This document shows, piece by piece, positions 30,725 through 39,226 of a stretch of DNA of 64,000 nt. Position numbers and translations under genes: made by a program. Positions within the stretch are counted from its first letter, which is position 1, and each line of letters opens with the position of its first letter. The stretch comes from Thermoflavimicrobium dichotomicum (GTDB lineage Bacteria > Bacillota > Bacilli > Thermoactinomycetales > Thermoactinomycetaceae): contig NZ_FORR01000002.1 in NCBI RefSeq assembly GCF_900114055.1, positions 124,001-188,000 of the forward strand. Reading direction: 5' to 3'. The notes below the pieces were generated by a model, which was given only the letters and a program-made list of their open reading frames with translations, was not told the origin of the DNA and ran no database searches.

Positions 30725-31224
30725 ATCTCCATATGCTCAAGAAACAGGATCTAGAGCGCCTTCGTCCTGCCCTTCTTCGCTTGATTCGTTTCGCAGGAGA
30801 TGGTCGAATTACACACCGGGCCATCCGCTGGCTCAATCGCCTTCAACTAACGGACGATAAGCCAGGGACTGTAATAGCCATCAGTTTTGATCAAAAAAAA
30901 TGTACTGGATTGATCGCCTTTGGCCACTATGGACTGGAAGAATCTTTTATCGTTGTCCATCCGCAGTATCGAAAACGGGGAGTTGGCGAAGCTTTGGTCA
31001 AATTCGTTCTTTCCCATTTGGATAAGGTATACACACGTGTAGCCTGTGACAACATTCCCAGTCTGAAATTATGTTTCGCCTGTGGACTTACTGCATTCCA
31101 ATTAACGAAGGGCCCTACTGGCAAACCCACTTTATGGCTTGGTGGAGGAAATTGGAAGCGTCAAGATCTCGATCTTGCAATGAAAAATCTTTCATCTATA
31201 AATAACAACCCCTCTTCTCTTTAA
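30721..31224 (+). CDS. GNAT family acetyltransferase
   Basis: 167 residues. The acetyl-CoA-binding motif is clear in FIVVHPQYRKRGVGEALVKF (about residues 77-96), followed by a typical YTRVACDNIPSLKLCFACGL segment. The N-terminal half is basic (LRPALLRLIRFAGDGRITH). GTG start at 30721 with GAGGAGGTACAAGG upstream, overlapping gene 4 of the ATP-grasp set by four bases. Its place as last gene of that operon suggests it acylates a product, building block or protein of the ATP-grasp pathway; this is inference. Confidence 0.82.
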   Translation: MNLHMLKKQDLERLRPALLRLIRFAGDGRITHRAIRWLNRLQLTDDKPGTVIAISFDQKKCTGLIAFGHYGLEESFIVVHPQYRKRGVGEALVKFVLSHLDKVYTRVACDNIPSLKLCFACGLTAFQLTKGPTGKPTLWLGGGNWKRQDLDLAMKNLSSINNNPSSL

Positions 31225-31239
31225 CAAAGAGGGGTTGTC
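31204..31239 (+). terminator. Terminator of the YheD/YheC-GNAT operon
   Basis: Stem AACAACCCCTCTT / AAGAGGGGTTGT around a 10-nt loop, overlapping the GNAT stop codon. The downstream sequence TCTATCT is only weakly T-rich. Confidence 0.7.
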
Positions 31240-31338
31240 TATCTGATCTGCATAAACCACAATATTACCGTATTTTCATATTATACCAAATATTACTAAA
31301 AAAATTGCGACAGATATCGCAAACGTTTAATTCATTCA

Positions 31339-31998
31339 TTAGTTAATGACACGCTTGGCTGTCACATACCCTTGATCAAGCCAACGAGTACTTAAGGAAT
31401 CGTAACGTACACCGCCAGGTCCCCAAGTATGCAGAATCCGATTATTCCCAGCATAAATCCCTACATGCGCAATTCGCCCGCCTGATGACTTGGTACTGAA
31501 AAAGACTAAATCACCTTTTTTAAGCTCTGAACGAGAAACTGTTTTTCCTACTTTAGCTTGTTGACGGGAAGTGCGCGGAAGGGAAATGCCGTTCTCCTTA
31601 AAGACTTGTTTTACAAATAGTGAACAATCAAATAATTTCGTCTGACCAGATGGGGCTCCAAATTTATAAGGAGTTCCTAAATATTTTTCCCCTGTTTTAA
31701 TAATTCTGTCAGCGAGAGTATTTGATTGTTCGCTCGTTTGTGCAGGCTGTTTTGGTTTGGATGTTGTTGGCGATTCACTGGCTGGAATTGTTGGTTTTGA
31801 TATTTCATAATTTTGAGAATTATCTGGTTGCGTAATAACATTTCCGTTGGTATATTCCCATCCAAATTTTGCAAAGATACTCTCGAATGGATCGTTCTTA
31901 CCTGCTGCATGACTCGTGCTAAGCGGAATACCTGCAACTACTACAAAAGAAGCTATCGAAGATATGACCAATTTTTTTACTTGTTTACGTGTAAGCAT
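31339..31998 (-). CDS. Secreted NlpC/P60 endopeptidase (cell-wall hydrolase)
   Basis: Predicted gamma-D-glutamyl-diamino-acid endopeptidase acting on peptidoglycan. Signal peptide about residues 1-32 (basic KQVKKLV, hydrophobic core ISSIASFVVVAGIPLS, cleavage near SHAAG). A Pro/Ser/Thr/Gln-rich linker (about 60-90) leads to the C-terminal NlpC/P60 domain with catalytic Cys in FDCSLFVKQVF, His in GRIAHVGIYAG and the third polar residue in ILHTWGPGG. ATG at 31998 behind AAGGGGG (TTG 32001 also possible). 219 residues. Convergent with the preceding operon. Confidence 0.88.
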   Translation of the reverse strand: MLTRKQVKKLVISSIASFVVVAGIPLSTSHAAGKNDPFESIFAKFGWEYTNGNVITQPDNSQNYEISKPTIPASESPTTSKPKQPAQTSEQSNTLADRIIKTGEKYLGTPYKFGAPSGQTKLFDCSLFVKQVFKENGISLPRTSRQQAKVGKTVSRSELKKGDLVFFSTKSSGGRIAHVGIYAGNNRILHTWGPGGVRYDSLSTRWLDQGYVTAKRVIN

Positions 31999-32249
31999 CA
32001 AATCCCCCTTACCGTTTATCTTAATTTTGGCTTATTGCCTGACTCGTTTACAATAGTAACATAAAAAAACCCGTTTGGATTATGTAAATATCGCCATTAG
32101 AAGTAATATGAGGCAATCAAGCTCATTAAATGGTTATTTTTTTCAAATCACTTTTGATGGGTTATTTTTTGTTTTATGGGTTTCCATGTCTAATATTAAT
32201 GAATATACCTATATAAAGAGGCACGATGGTTTAGAAAGGGGAATGAAGA

Positions 32250-35200
32250 TTGAAGAATAAAAGACAAACGTCATCACGCAGAAAAACAATTCGCCACGAT
32301 TTTCACGATGAGCTTTTTTTAGATGAGCTAATGCATCTGGAACAACTGGAGTTTGAACAAAAACAGCAAGAGCCCTTTTTCCCACAGGTAAAAAAGGAGA
32401 TACCAGTCCAAGAGGTAAAAAAGGAAATAGCAGTCCAAGAGGAAAAAAAGGACATAGCAATCCAAGAGGAAAAAGAGGAAATGGCAGTCCAAGAGGAAAA
32501 AATAAAATCTGTCATCGAGCCACCTTCTAGGCTATCCACTCTAAAAAAAGTACGAAATCCTGATGAAAAAAGAAAACCATTTATTTATACCGACGATTTA
32601 CCAGATGATGTGATCACCACTGAAAAACTAGCCAATCAGTCAGTTGACACAAAAAAAATCAAAAAGGGAGCCATTCAATCCGATCATTTACAAGATGGAA
32701 GCATCCACACCAGCAAATTGGCCCCAGAAGCAGTGACCTCTTCCAAAATTGCTGAAAAAGCGATAAAAGAACATCACATAGATATAGATTCCATATCAGG
32801 TGATAAAATCAAACGCGCGGCTATCTCAGCCATACACATTAAAGAAAATGGAATTCCCGGCAATCGTCTTTTAGATCGCAGTATCGATGCCAGCAAATTG
32901 AAAGATCGGTCTGTTCAAGCCCATCATATTGGGATTGGGCATATTCAAAATGAACATCTAGCAGATCAGTCGATTAGTGGTCAAAAAATTAAAAGTGGCT
33001 CCATTAGTGGAATTCATTTGGCCAATGATATTATCGATAACGCAAAATTGTCTGATTTTTCCGTTTCCACCAGTAAAATTCAGGATCATGCCATTACCCA
33101 AGAAAAATTAGACAATGAAATCATCACCACAGAAAAGATTGCTTCTTCTGCGATCAAGTCCCATCATTTAAAAGAACAAATTATTCAATCAAAACATATC
33201 GAAGATGGAGCGATTACTCAACATAAACTGGCTCCACTATCGGTAGGCAAAGATCAACTCCAAGAACAAAGCATTGATACCAGGCATCTCAATCATGCAC
33301 TGATTAAAACCCAACACCTTGCTGACGAGTGTGTTACACAAACGAAAATTGCTCCACGTTCTATTCAATCTGCCATGATTCAAGATCAATCCATTGAAAC
33401 GAAACATCTGCAAAGTCACATTATTAAAGAACATCATTTACAAGAAAGATCGATTAATCATCGTCATCTACAAGATGGTATAATCTACGAGCAACACATC
33501 GCTAATCATTCGATTTCAGGCGCAAAACTCAAGGATCACTCGATTACCACTGCCAAATTGGCTCCGGAGTCTGTATCCACAGATAAGCTGATCGATTTTT
33601 CCATCACCGAAAACAAACTAACCGATGGAGTAGTCACATCAAACAAAATTGCTCTTCAAGCAATCCATCCAGAACACATTCATCCCAGAGTCATTAAGTC
33701 TCAGCACATTCAACTAGAGCAAATTCAAACAGAGCATTTGGCTCCTGAAAGTGTTACTGCTGAAAAACTGGCTCCTCAAATGATTCAGTCACACCACTTG
33801 TCTGATCAATCCATCCTGGCACACCATATCCAAAATGAACAGATTGAAACGGAACATCTTGCTGATCAGGCCATTACTACGGAAAAGTTGGCAACCAGAG
33901 CCATTACCGGTGAACACCTCAAAGAACAATCGATATCGGCTGATCACATCCAGCCTGATCAAATTACCACGGAACATTTGAGAGACGGGTCCGTCACCGA
34001 AAACAAATTGGAAAGTGCCGCCATTCAATCCAGGCACATTCAAGAAAAAGCAATCCAGTCATACCACATCCAAAATGAACAAATCGAAAACCATCACTTA
34101 AAAAATCAAGCCATCACCTCAGATAAGCTGGCACCTCAATCCATCCAAAGTGAGCATGTCGATCACCAAACCATTCACGCTTACCATATCCAAAATGAGC
34201 AAATCAAGAACCGGCACTTGTCAGATGAAGTAGTAACATCGAGCAAGCTGGCTAAAGATTCCGTACAGAATAAGCATATTTGTGATCAATCCATTCACTC
34301 TCACCATATCGAAAATCAACAGATCGAAAACCATCACCTAGCAGAAGAGTCTGTCACTGCCAGCAAACTGGCCAAAGACGCAGTACAGTCCAAACATATC
34401 GCTGAGCAAGCGATTCTGGCCTCCCATATTAAACCGGCGCAAATCGGAACCGAACATTTAGGGGAGCAAATCATTACCTCAGATAAATTGGCTCATCAAT
34501 CCGTTCAGGAAGAACATCTTTCCGATCGATTGATCAGTGCCAGACATATCAAAGAGGAGCAAATTACCACAGACAAATTGGCTCCAGAGTCTGTATCCAC
34601 AGATAAGCTGATCGATCTTTCCATCACCGAAAACAAGCTGGCCGATGGAGCAGTCACATCTAACAAAATTGCTCTTCAGGCAATCCAGCAAGAACACATC
34701 CAGCCAAGTGTCATTCAGTCTCAACACATCCAGCTTGAGCAAATTCAAACAGAGCATTTGGCTCCTGAAAGTATCACCGCTGAAAAATTGGCTCATCAAA
34801 TGATTCAGTCACACCACTTGTCTGATCAATCAATCCAGTCACACCACATCCAAAATGAACAGATTGAAACAGAACATCTTGCTGATCAAGTCATTACTAC
34901 AGAGAAGTTGGCAACCAGAGCCATTACCGGTGAACACCTCAAAGAACAATCAATATCGGCTGAGCACATCCAGCCTGATCAAATTACCACGGAACATTTG
35001 CGAGATGAGTCCGTCACCGAAAACAAATTGGAAAGTGCCGCCATTCATTCCAGACACATTCAAGAAAAAGCAATCCAGTCACACCACATCCAAAATGAAC
35101 AAATCGAAAGTCATCACCTAGCAGAAGAGTCTGTCACTGCCAGCAAACTGGCCAAAGACGCAGTACAGTCCAAACATATCGCTGAGCAAGCGATTCTGGC

Positions 35201-36935
35201 CTCCCATATTAAACCGGCGCAAATCGGAACCGAACATTTAGGGGAGCAAATCATTACCTCAGATAAACTGGCTCATCAATCCGTTCAGGAAGAACATCTT
35301 TCCGATCAATTGATCAGTGCCAGACATATCAAAGAGGAGCAAATTACCACAGACAAATTGGCTCCAGAGTCTGTATCCACAGATAAACTGATCGATTTTT
35401 CCATCACCGAAAACAAGCTGGCCGATGGAGCAGTCACATCTAACAAAATTTCTCTTCAGGCAATCCAGCAAGAGCACATCCATCCAGGTGCCATTCAGTC
35501 CCAACACATCCAGCTTGAGCAAATTCAAACAGAGCATTTGGCTCCTGAAAGTATTACCGCTGACAAATTGGCTCATCAAATGATTCAGCCACACCACTTG
35601 TCTGATCAATCCATCCTGTCCCACCACATTCAAAATGAACAGATTGAAACGGAACATCTTGCTGATCAGGCCATTACTACGGAGAAGTTGGCAACAAGGG
35701 CCATTACCGGTGAACACATCAAAGAACAATCGATATCGGCTGATCACATCCAGCCTGATCAAATTGCCACAGAGCATTTGCGAGATGGGGCCGTTACCGA
35801 AAACAAATTGGAAAGTGCCGCCATTCATTCCAGACACATTCAGGAAAAAGCAATCAAGTCACACCACATCGAAAATGAACACATCGAAAACCATCACTTG
35901 GCAGAAGAGTCTGTCACTGCCAACAAACTGGCCAAAGACGCAGTACAGTCCAAACATATTGCTGAGCAAGCGATTCTCGCCTACCATATTAAACCGGCGC
36001 AAATCGGAACCGAACATTTGGAGGATAAAGCTATTACCACAGATAAACTGGCCCACGAAATCATTCTGGAACAGCACTTGAACCCAGAAATCATTTCTTC
36101 GAAGCACATTCAAAACGAACAAATTAGCAATCATCATCTCGCCGATGAAGCGGTTACCGCAAATAAACTTGCGCAAAACTCTGTTGAGTCACAGCACCTG
36201 ATCGATGAGTCCATTCTTTCGCGTCACATTCAAGAAGGGCAGATTGAAAACAAACATTTGGCGAATCAAGTCATTACCTCAGATAAACTGGCTCATCAAT
36301 CCGTTCAGGAAGAACATCTTTCCGATCAATTGATCAGTGCCAGACATATCAAAGAGGAGCAAATTACCAATCGTCACTTAGTTGAAGGAGCCATTACTTC
36401 CTATAAAATCAGTATTGATGCGATCCAAACCCATCATTTACAAAACAAATCCATTACTACAGACAAGCTCGATGATGAAGCAGTTCAGTCTAAAAAAATC
36501 GCACCAGATGCCATCGGTTCCCATCACATTCAAGAAGGGGCCATTGAAGAAAAACACATTTCAGACGGTTCCATCGGTCCCGAAAAACTCAAATTTGTAC
36601 CTGTTCATTTGGCTGGGACACACCCGTTTACGCTATCAGAAACAGACACTGAACAATTGATTCACATCCCACTCAACCGAACGATTGCCCCTCCTTATAT
36701 TGTCGTCGCCATGACTGATCAACCCGGCTGCATTGCCAGCCTATCCAGTCAAAATGATGAAAGCTTTACTCTTCATATTCAAAGAACAAACCATGCTCCA
36801 CTTCATGTAGAAGGAAATATATTCTGGATTGCCACACAGCCTACTCCCTTCTCTGTTCCAGAAATTCCCCCCAACCACAATGAGATGAGAGAAGTCATTC
36901 AAATCTCATCCCTCCAGCACCCCAATAACATGTAA
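32250..36935 (+). CDS. Giant decapeptide-repeat protein (WIAG-tail-like)
   Basis: 1561 residues, TTG start at 32250 with AAAGGGGA upstream. Order: basic N-terminus (KNKRQTSSRRKTIRHDF); four or five 9-residue charged repeats (KKEIAVQEE type, about 48-90); then about 130 ten-residue repeats (about residue 120 to 1448) of pattern x-x-[KHQ]-[LI]-x-x-x-[SA]-[IV]-x, e.g. SDHLQDGSIH, TSKLAPEAVT; last, a ~110-residue globular tail with PPYIVVAMTDQPG and GNIFWIATQ. The regular [LI]...[IV] spacing suggests a stacked beta-solenoid. No signal peptide. It resembles what I recall as WIAG-tail repeat proteins of Bacillales. Location beside sporulation genes hints at a spore-surface role, unproven. Confidence 0.75.
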   Translation: MKNKRQTSSRRKTIRHDFHDELFLDELMHLEQLEFEQKQQEPFFPQVKKEIPVQEVKKEIAVQEEKKDIAIQEEKEEMAVQEEKIKSVIEPPSRLSTLKKVRNPDEKRKPFIYTDDLPDDVITTEKLANQSVDTKKIKKGAIQSDHLQDGSIHTSKLAPEAVTSSKIAEKAIKEHHIDIDSISGDKIKRAAISAIHIKENGIPGNRLLDRSIDASKLKDRSVQAHHIGIGHIQNEHLADQSISGQKIKSGSISGIHLANDIIDNAKLSDFSVSTSKIQDHAITQEKLDNEIITTEKIASSAIKSHHLKEQIIQSKHIEDGAITQHKLAPLSVGKDQLQEQSIDTRHLNHALIKTQHLADECVTQTKIAPRSIQSAMIQDQSIETKHLQSHIIKEHHLQERSINHRHLQDGIIYEQHIANHSISGAKLKDHSITTAKLAPESVSTDKLIDFSITENKLTDGVVTSNKIALQAIHPEHIHPRVIKSQHIQLEQIQTEHLAPESVTAEKLAPQMIQSHHLSDQSILAHHIQNEQIETEHLADQAITTEKLATRAITGEHLKEQSISADHIQPDQITTEHLRDGSVTENKLESAAIQSRHIQEKAIQSYHIQNEQIENHHLKNQAITSDKLAPQSIQSEHVDHQTIHAYHIQNEQIKNRHLSDEVVTSSKLAKDSVQNKHICDQSIHSHHIENQQIENHHLAEESVTASKLAKDAVQSKHIAEQAILASHIKPAQIGTEHLGEQIITSDKLAHQSVQEEHLSDRLISARHIKEEQITTDKLAPESVSTDKLIDLSITENKLADGAVTSNKIALQAIQQEHIQPSVIQSQHIQLEQIQTEHLAPESITAEKLAHQMIQSHHLSDQSIQSHHIQNEQIETEHLADQVITTEKLATRAITGEHLKEQSISAEHIQPDQITTEHLRDESVTENKLESAAIHSRHIQEKAIQSHHIQNEQIESHHLAEESVTASKLAKDAVQSKHIAEQAILASHIKPAQIGTEHLGEQIITSDKLAHQSVQEEHLSDQLISARHIKEEQITTDKLAPESVSTDKLIDFSITENKLADGAVTSNKISLQAIQQEHIHPGAIQSQHIQLEQIQTEHLAPESITADKLAHQMIQPHHLSDQSILSHHIQNEQIETEHLADQAITTEKLATRAITGEHIKEQSISADHIQPDQIATEHLRDGAVTENKLESAAIHSRHIQEKAIKSHHIENEHIENHHLAEESVTANKLAKDAVQSKHIAEQAILAYHIKPAQIGTEHLEDKAITTDKLAHEIILEQHLNPEIISSKHIQNEQISNHHLADEAVTANKLAQNSVESQHLIDESILSRHIQEGQIENKHLANQVITSDKLAHQSVQEEHLSDQLISARHIKEEQITNRHLVEGAITSYKISIDAIQTHHLQNKSITTDKLDDEAVQSKKIAPDAIGSHHIQEGAIEEKHISDGSIGPEKLKFVPVHLAGTHPFTLSETDTEQLIHIPLNRTIAPPYIVVAMTDQPGCIASLSSQNDESFTLHIQRTNHAPLHVEGNIFWIATQPTPFSVPEIPPNHNEMREVIQISSLQHPNNM
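32610..36594 (+). repeat. Coding 30-bp repeat array with ~780-bp higher-order duplication
   Basis: About 130 contiguous 30-bp units without spacers encode the decapeptides. Higher order: the same text (GCTCC[AG]GAGTCTGTATCC) starts at 33561, 34581 and 35361, spaced 1020 and 780 bp, i.e. 34 and 26 units. The 240-bp difference equals eight extra units in the first copy. The segment starting CAGTACAGTCC recurs at 34381, 35161 and 35941, exactly 780 apart. Confidence 0.85.
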
Positions 36936-36942
36936 GCACATT

Positions 36943-36975
36943 AAAAAGCTACGGATCTTTTTCCGTAGCTTTTTT
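36943..36975. terminator. Bidirectional terminator between repeat gene and spoVR
   Basis: AAAAAGCTACGG / CCGTAGCTTTTTT with an 8-nt loop; A-run left, T-run right. Convergent genes on both sides. Confidence 0.9.
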
Positions 36976-36990
36976 CATCTCCAACTCTTT

Positions 36991-38400
36991 TTACAAATAA
37001 CGACGAGAACACTTTTTCCCATTATAACTAAACAACACTTTACGTGAATCGATCACTGTCTCCAGGTGAACATTTCGTCCCCATAAAGCATAAACATGTG
37101 GCAAAGTTTTCTCCAAATATTTGATGTCCAACTCGACTCCTTCAAACTGATGAATCAGATAAAGCTCACCATTTTGCAGATAATCCCCATCTTTGACAAA
37201 GATCACGGGATGTCCACCATTAATTCGACTGGTCACCAGTTGATCACGAACATTTTCCCAACTTTTATCCGTAACGCTCCAGTCATTACCACGACGTTCG
37301 AATACATACAAATCAAGCTCTTCGACCAAATCCTTGGTCAGATAGTTACGCAGAAAAGAGATATCTGAATCGATTTCTCTGACTTCAAATATTTTTTTCC
37401 TTCCCTGATTTGGAACTCTTCCCCACTCTCTCTGTTCTTCCTCAGTCGGTGAATTCCAGCGCCGCTCAATGTCTTCAAAAATCTTGAGTCCCAAATAATA
37501 CGGGTTGATCGAAGTCGCAGAGGGTTGTATGACGGAAGCATTCAACCTGGCATATTCAATGGTTTCTTCTTCCGTCAAGTCCAGTTCGCGCATAATCCGG
37601 ATGTGCCAGTAAGTAGCCCACCCTTCATTCATGATTTTTGTTTCAATTTGCGGCCAGAAATAAAGCATTTCATCGCGCACGATGGTCAGGATATCCTGGT
37701 GCCAATCTTCCAGTACCCGACTGTGGTTCATAATAAACAGGAGCAGATCTTTCTCTGGTTCTTCCGGAAACGTCTTCTTCTTATTCTTCTTCTTTTCTTT
37801 TTTCTCTCGCTGATCGAGTCTCCAAAGATCTTCATAGGGGTTGGAACTTTTTTTGATGTTTTTTTCTGTCTCCTCCTGTTTTCGAAATTCCAGCTTTTGA
37901 TCAAAAAGACTCGGATTAATATGTTCTTGAATCGCCAGTACATGGTCCAAAAACTGTTCAACCACGTCTTTTCCATATTGCATTTCATAGCTACGAATGC
38001 GCTCTGCACTTGCCGCCATACTTTCAACCATATTACGGGATGTATTGGAAAAATGGATATTGTTCTTAAAAAAGTCACAGTGTGCGAGGACATGAGCAAC
38101 AATCAATTTATTTTGAATCAAGCTGTTTCCTTTCAGCAAAAAAGCATAACACGGATTGGAGTTAATGACCAATTCATAGATTCGGCTTAGATTGAAATCA
38201 TATTGAAGTTTCATTTTGTGAAAAGCTTTACCAAAGCTCCAGTGCGAAAAGCGAGTCGGCATCCCATAAGCACCAAAGGTATAGATAATATCTGCTGGAC
38301 AAATTTCATACCGCATCGGATAAAAATCAAGGCCAAATCCGACTGCAATCTCCGTGATCTCATCAATCGCACGTTCTAACGCTTTGAGATCATTTGACAT
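36991..38400 (-). CDS. spoVR: Stage V sporulation protein R (SpoVR)
   Basis: 469 residues, full SpoVR length; involved in spore cortex formation in B. subtilis, mechanism unknown. Conserved features: N-terminal [32 protein letters not shown], the histidine-rich [20 protein letters not shown], and [15 protein letters not shown] in the middle, which together look like a metal-binding alpha-helical domain. A basic, glutamate/lysine-rich insert ([16 protein letters not shown], about residue 200) is present. GGAAGGGGG precedes the ATG at 38400. Stands alone, leftward. Confidence 0.93.
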   Translation of the reverse strand: MSNDLKALERAIDEITEIAVGFGLDFYPMRYEICPADIIYTFGAYGMPTRFSHWSFGKAFHKMKLQYDFNLSRIYELVINSNPCYAFLLKGNSLIQNKLIVAHVLAHCDFFKNNIHFSNTSRNMVESMAASAERIRSYEMQYGKDVVEQFLDHVLAIQEHINPSLFDQKLEFRKQEETEKNIKKSSNPYEDLWRLDQREKKEKKKNKKKTFPEEPEKDLLLFIMNHSRVLEDWHQDILTIVRDEMLYFWPQIETKIMNEGWATYWHIRIMRELDLTEEETIEYARLNASVIQPSATSINPYYLGLKIFEDIERRWNSPTEEEQREWGRVPNQGRKKIFEVREIDSDISFLRNYLTKDLVEELDLYVFERRGNDWSVTDKSWENVRDQLVTSRINGGHPVIFVKDGDYLQNGELYLIHQFEGVELDIKYLEKTLPHVYALWGRNVHLETVIDSRKVLFSYNGKKCSRRYL

Positions 38401-38634
38401 ATGGGGCCCCCTTCCTTTTTACAAGGAAATGAAAATATAACACCCACCTAAAAACGATGCATCCTATACACCTGTGGGGAAATGATGGAGGGGAATCTGC
38501 AAAGATTAAGTTGGAAAATTTTTTGTATACAAATCATTCAGATATACTTGAACAGAACTATTTTTTTCATGATTTATATTTATATTATAACATAGATTCA
38601 TGCGATTTGGGGGTTGTTGAACAATTTATAGAAT

Positions 38635-38880
38635 GCGAGCGAAAAACCCTTGGCTTCAGCCATGGAGATGAGAGCAAGCGTTGTTAAACTTCTCGCAAGT
38701 TCGGCAATATTTTGGTATCATTAAAGCAAGTTGCAATTTCACTAGGACGAAAAACGAAAACCAAGTCTATCTTGAAAAAACTTTTTACCGCTGGTCTGGC
38801 GGGTTGAGCTTGATCAATATCCTGTCAGTAGATGGGAGTTCCCAAGAATCCCCTTCGTTTACGCATGGGGAGTGGTCAAA
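38635..38880 (+). mobile_element. Relic or non-autonomous IS200/IS605-type element
   Basis: The left side has the imperfect hairpin ACCCTTGGCTTCAGCCATGG and the right side has AGAATCCCCTTCGTTTACG with GCATGGGGAGTGGTCAA. These look like the subterminal palindromes of IS200/IS605 elements and the end of a TnpB guide RNA. The ~200 bases between encode neither TnpA nor TnpB, so it is an internally deleted or palindrome-associated element. Boundaries are approximate. Confidence 0.5.
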
Positions 38881-38903
38881 AGAAAAAAACTTATAAAATC
38901 TAG

Positions 38904-38933
38904 TTGACGGCCGAATAATCACGAGGCTATACT
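38904..38933 (+). promoter_or_regulatory. Sigma-A promoter of the mgtE leader
   Basis: TTGACG (38904-38909), 18 bp, TATACT (38928-38933). It begins about 25 bases after the transposon relic and precedes the Mg2+ riboswitch. Confidence 0.65.
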
Positions 38934-38959
38934 TTGGTTGATGCAACAATTGCATATTT

Positions 38960-39122
38960 GATGTCTCTGTTAGGTGAGGTTCCTGTTCGGAGATACGCTA
39001 CTGCCCAAAAATGTCGAGAGACGCCAATGGGTCAGCAGGAAAGATCGGAAGGAAGGTCTTTTCTAATGTAGCTGGTCTTTTGACCTATGCCGTTCAGTGC
39101 CAAAGCTCGATGAGGGGGACAT
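38960..39122 (+). ncRNA. M-box (ykoK) magnesium riboswitch
   Basis: The conserved M-box core is readable: GTTAGGTGAGGTTCCT, CGCTACTGCCCAAAAATGTC, GAGAGACGCCAATGGGTCA, GCAGGAAAGATCGG, and the closing GCCAAAGCTCGATGAGGGGG. M-box RNAs fold around Mg2+ and shut off Mg2+ transporter expression. It lies just upstream of a terminator and mgtE, the classical arrangement. Confidence 0.93.
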
Positions 39123-39129
39123 CCAAAGT

Positions 39130-39198
39130 CAAGCCCAAGGCTTGTATTGGGCTTATTTTGCGATGAAACCCTCTCTTCAGTAGAGAGGTTTTTTTATT
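39130..39198 (+). terminator. M-box expression platform (terminator)
   Basis: After the aptamer comes a hairpin AAGCCCAAGG/TTGGGCTT (39130-39153), then AACCCTCTC TTCAGTA GAGAGGTT followed by seven T (39167-39198). The second is a standard terminator expected to form when Mg2+ is high, preventing mgtE expression. Confidence 0.85.
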
Positions 39199-39226
39199 GG
39201 GCATAATGTAAAAAGGAGGGGAAAGC

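Noticed and set aside
35259-35837. Long leftward open frames inside the repeat gene (also at 34479-34799, 35859-36176)
   Set aside because: They arise because the 30-bp periodic coding sequence stays open on the other strand; they have no ribosome sites.
32610-36594. Regular 30-bp repeats that could suggest a CRISPR array
   Set aside because: The units are contiguous with no unique spacers and keep one open frame encoding decapeptides.
37525-38190. Rightward 221-codon frame
   Set aside because: Antisense to spoVR; no ribosome site.
38457-38687. Rightward 76-codon frame before the transposon relic
   Set aside because: No ribosome site; runs into the relic hairpin.
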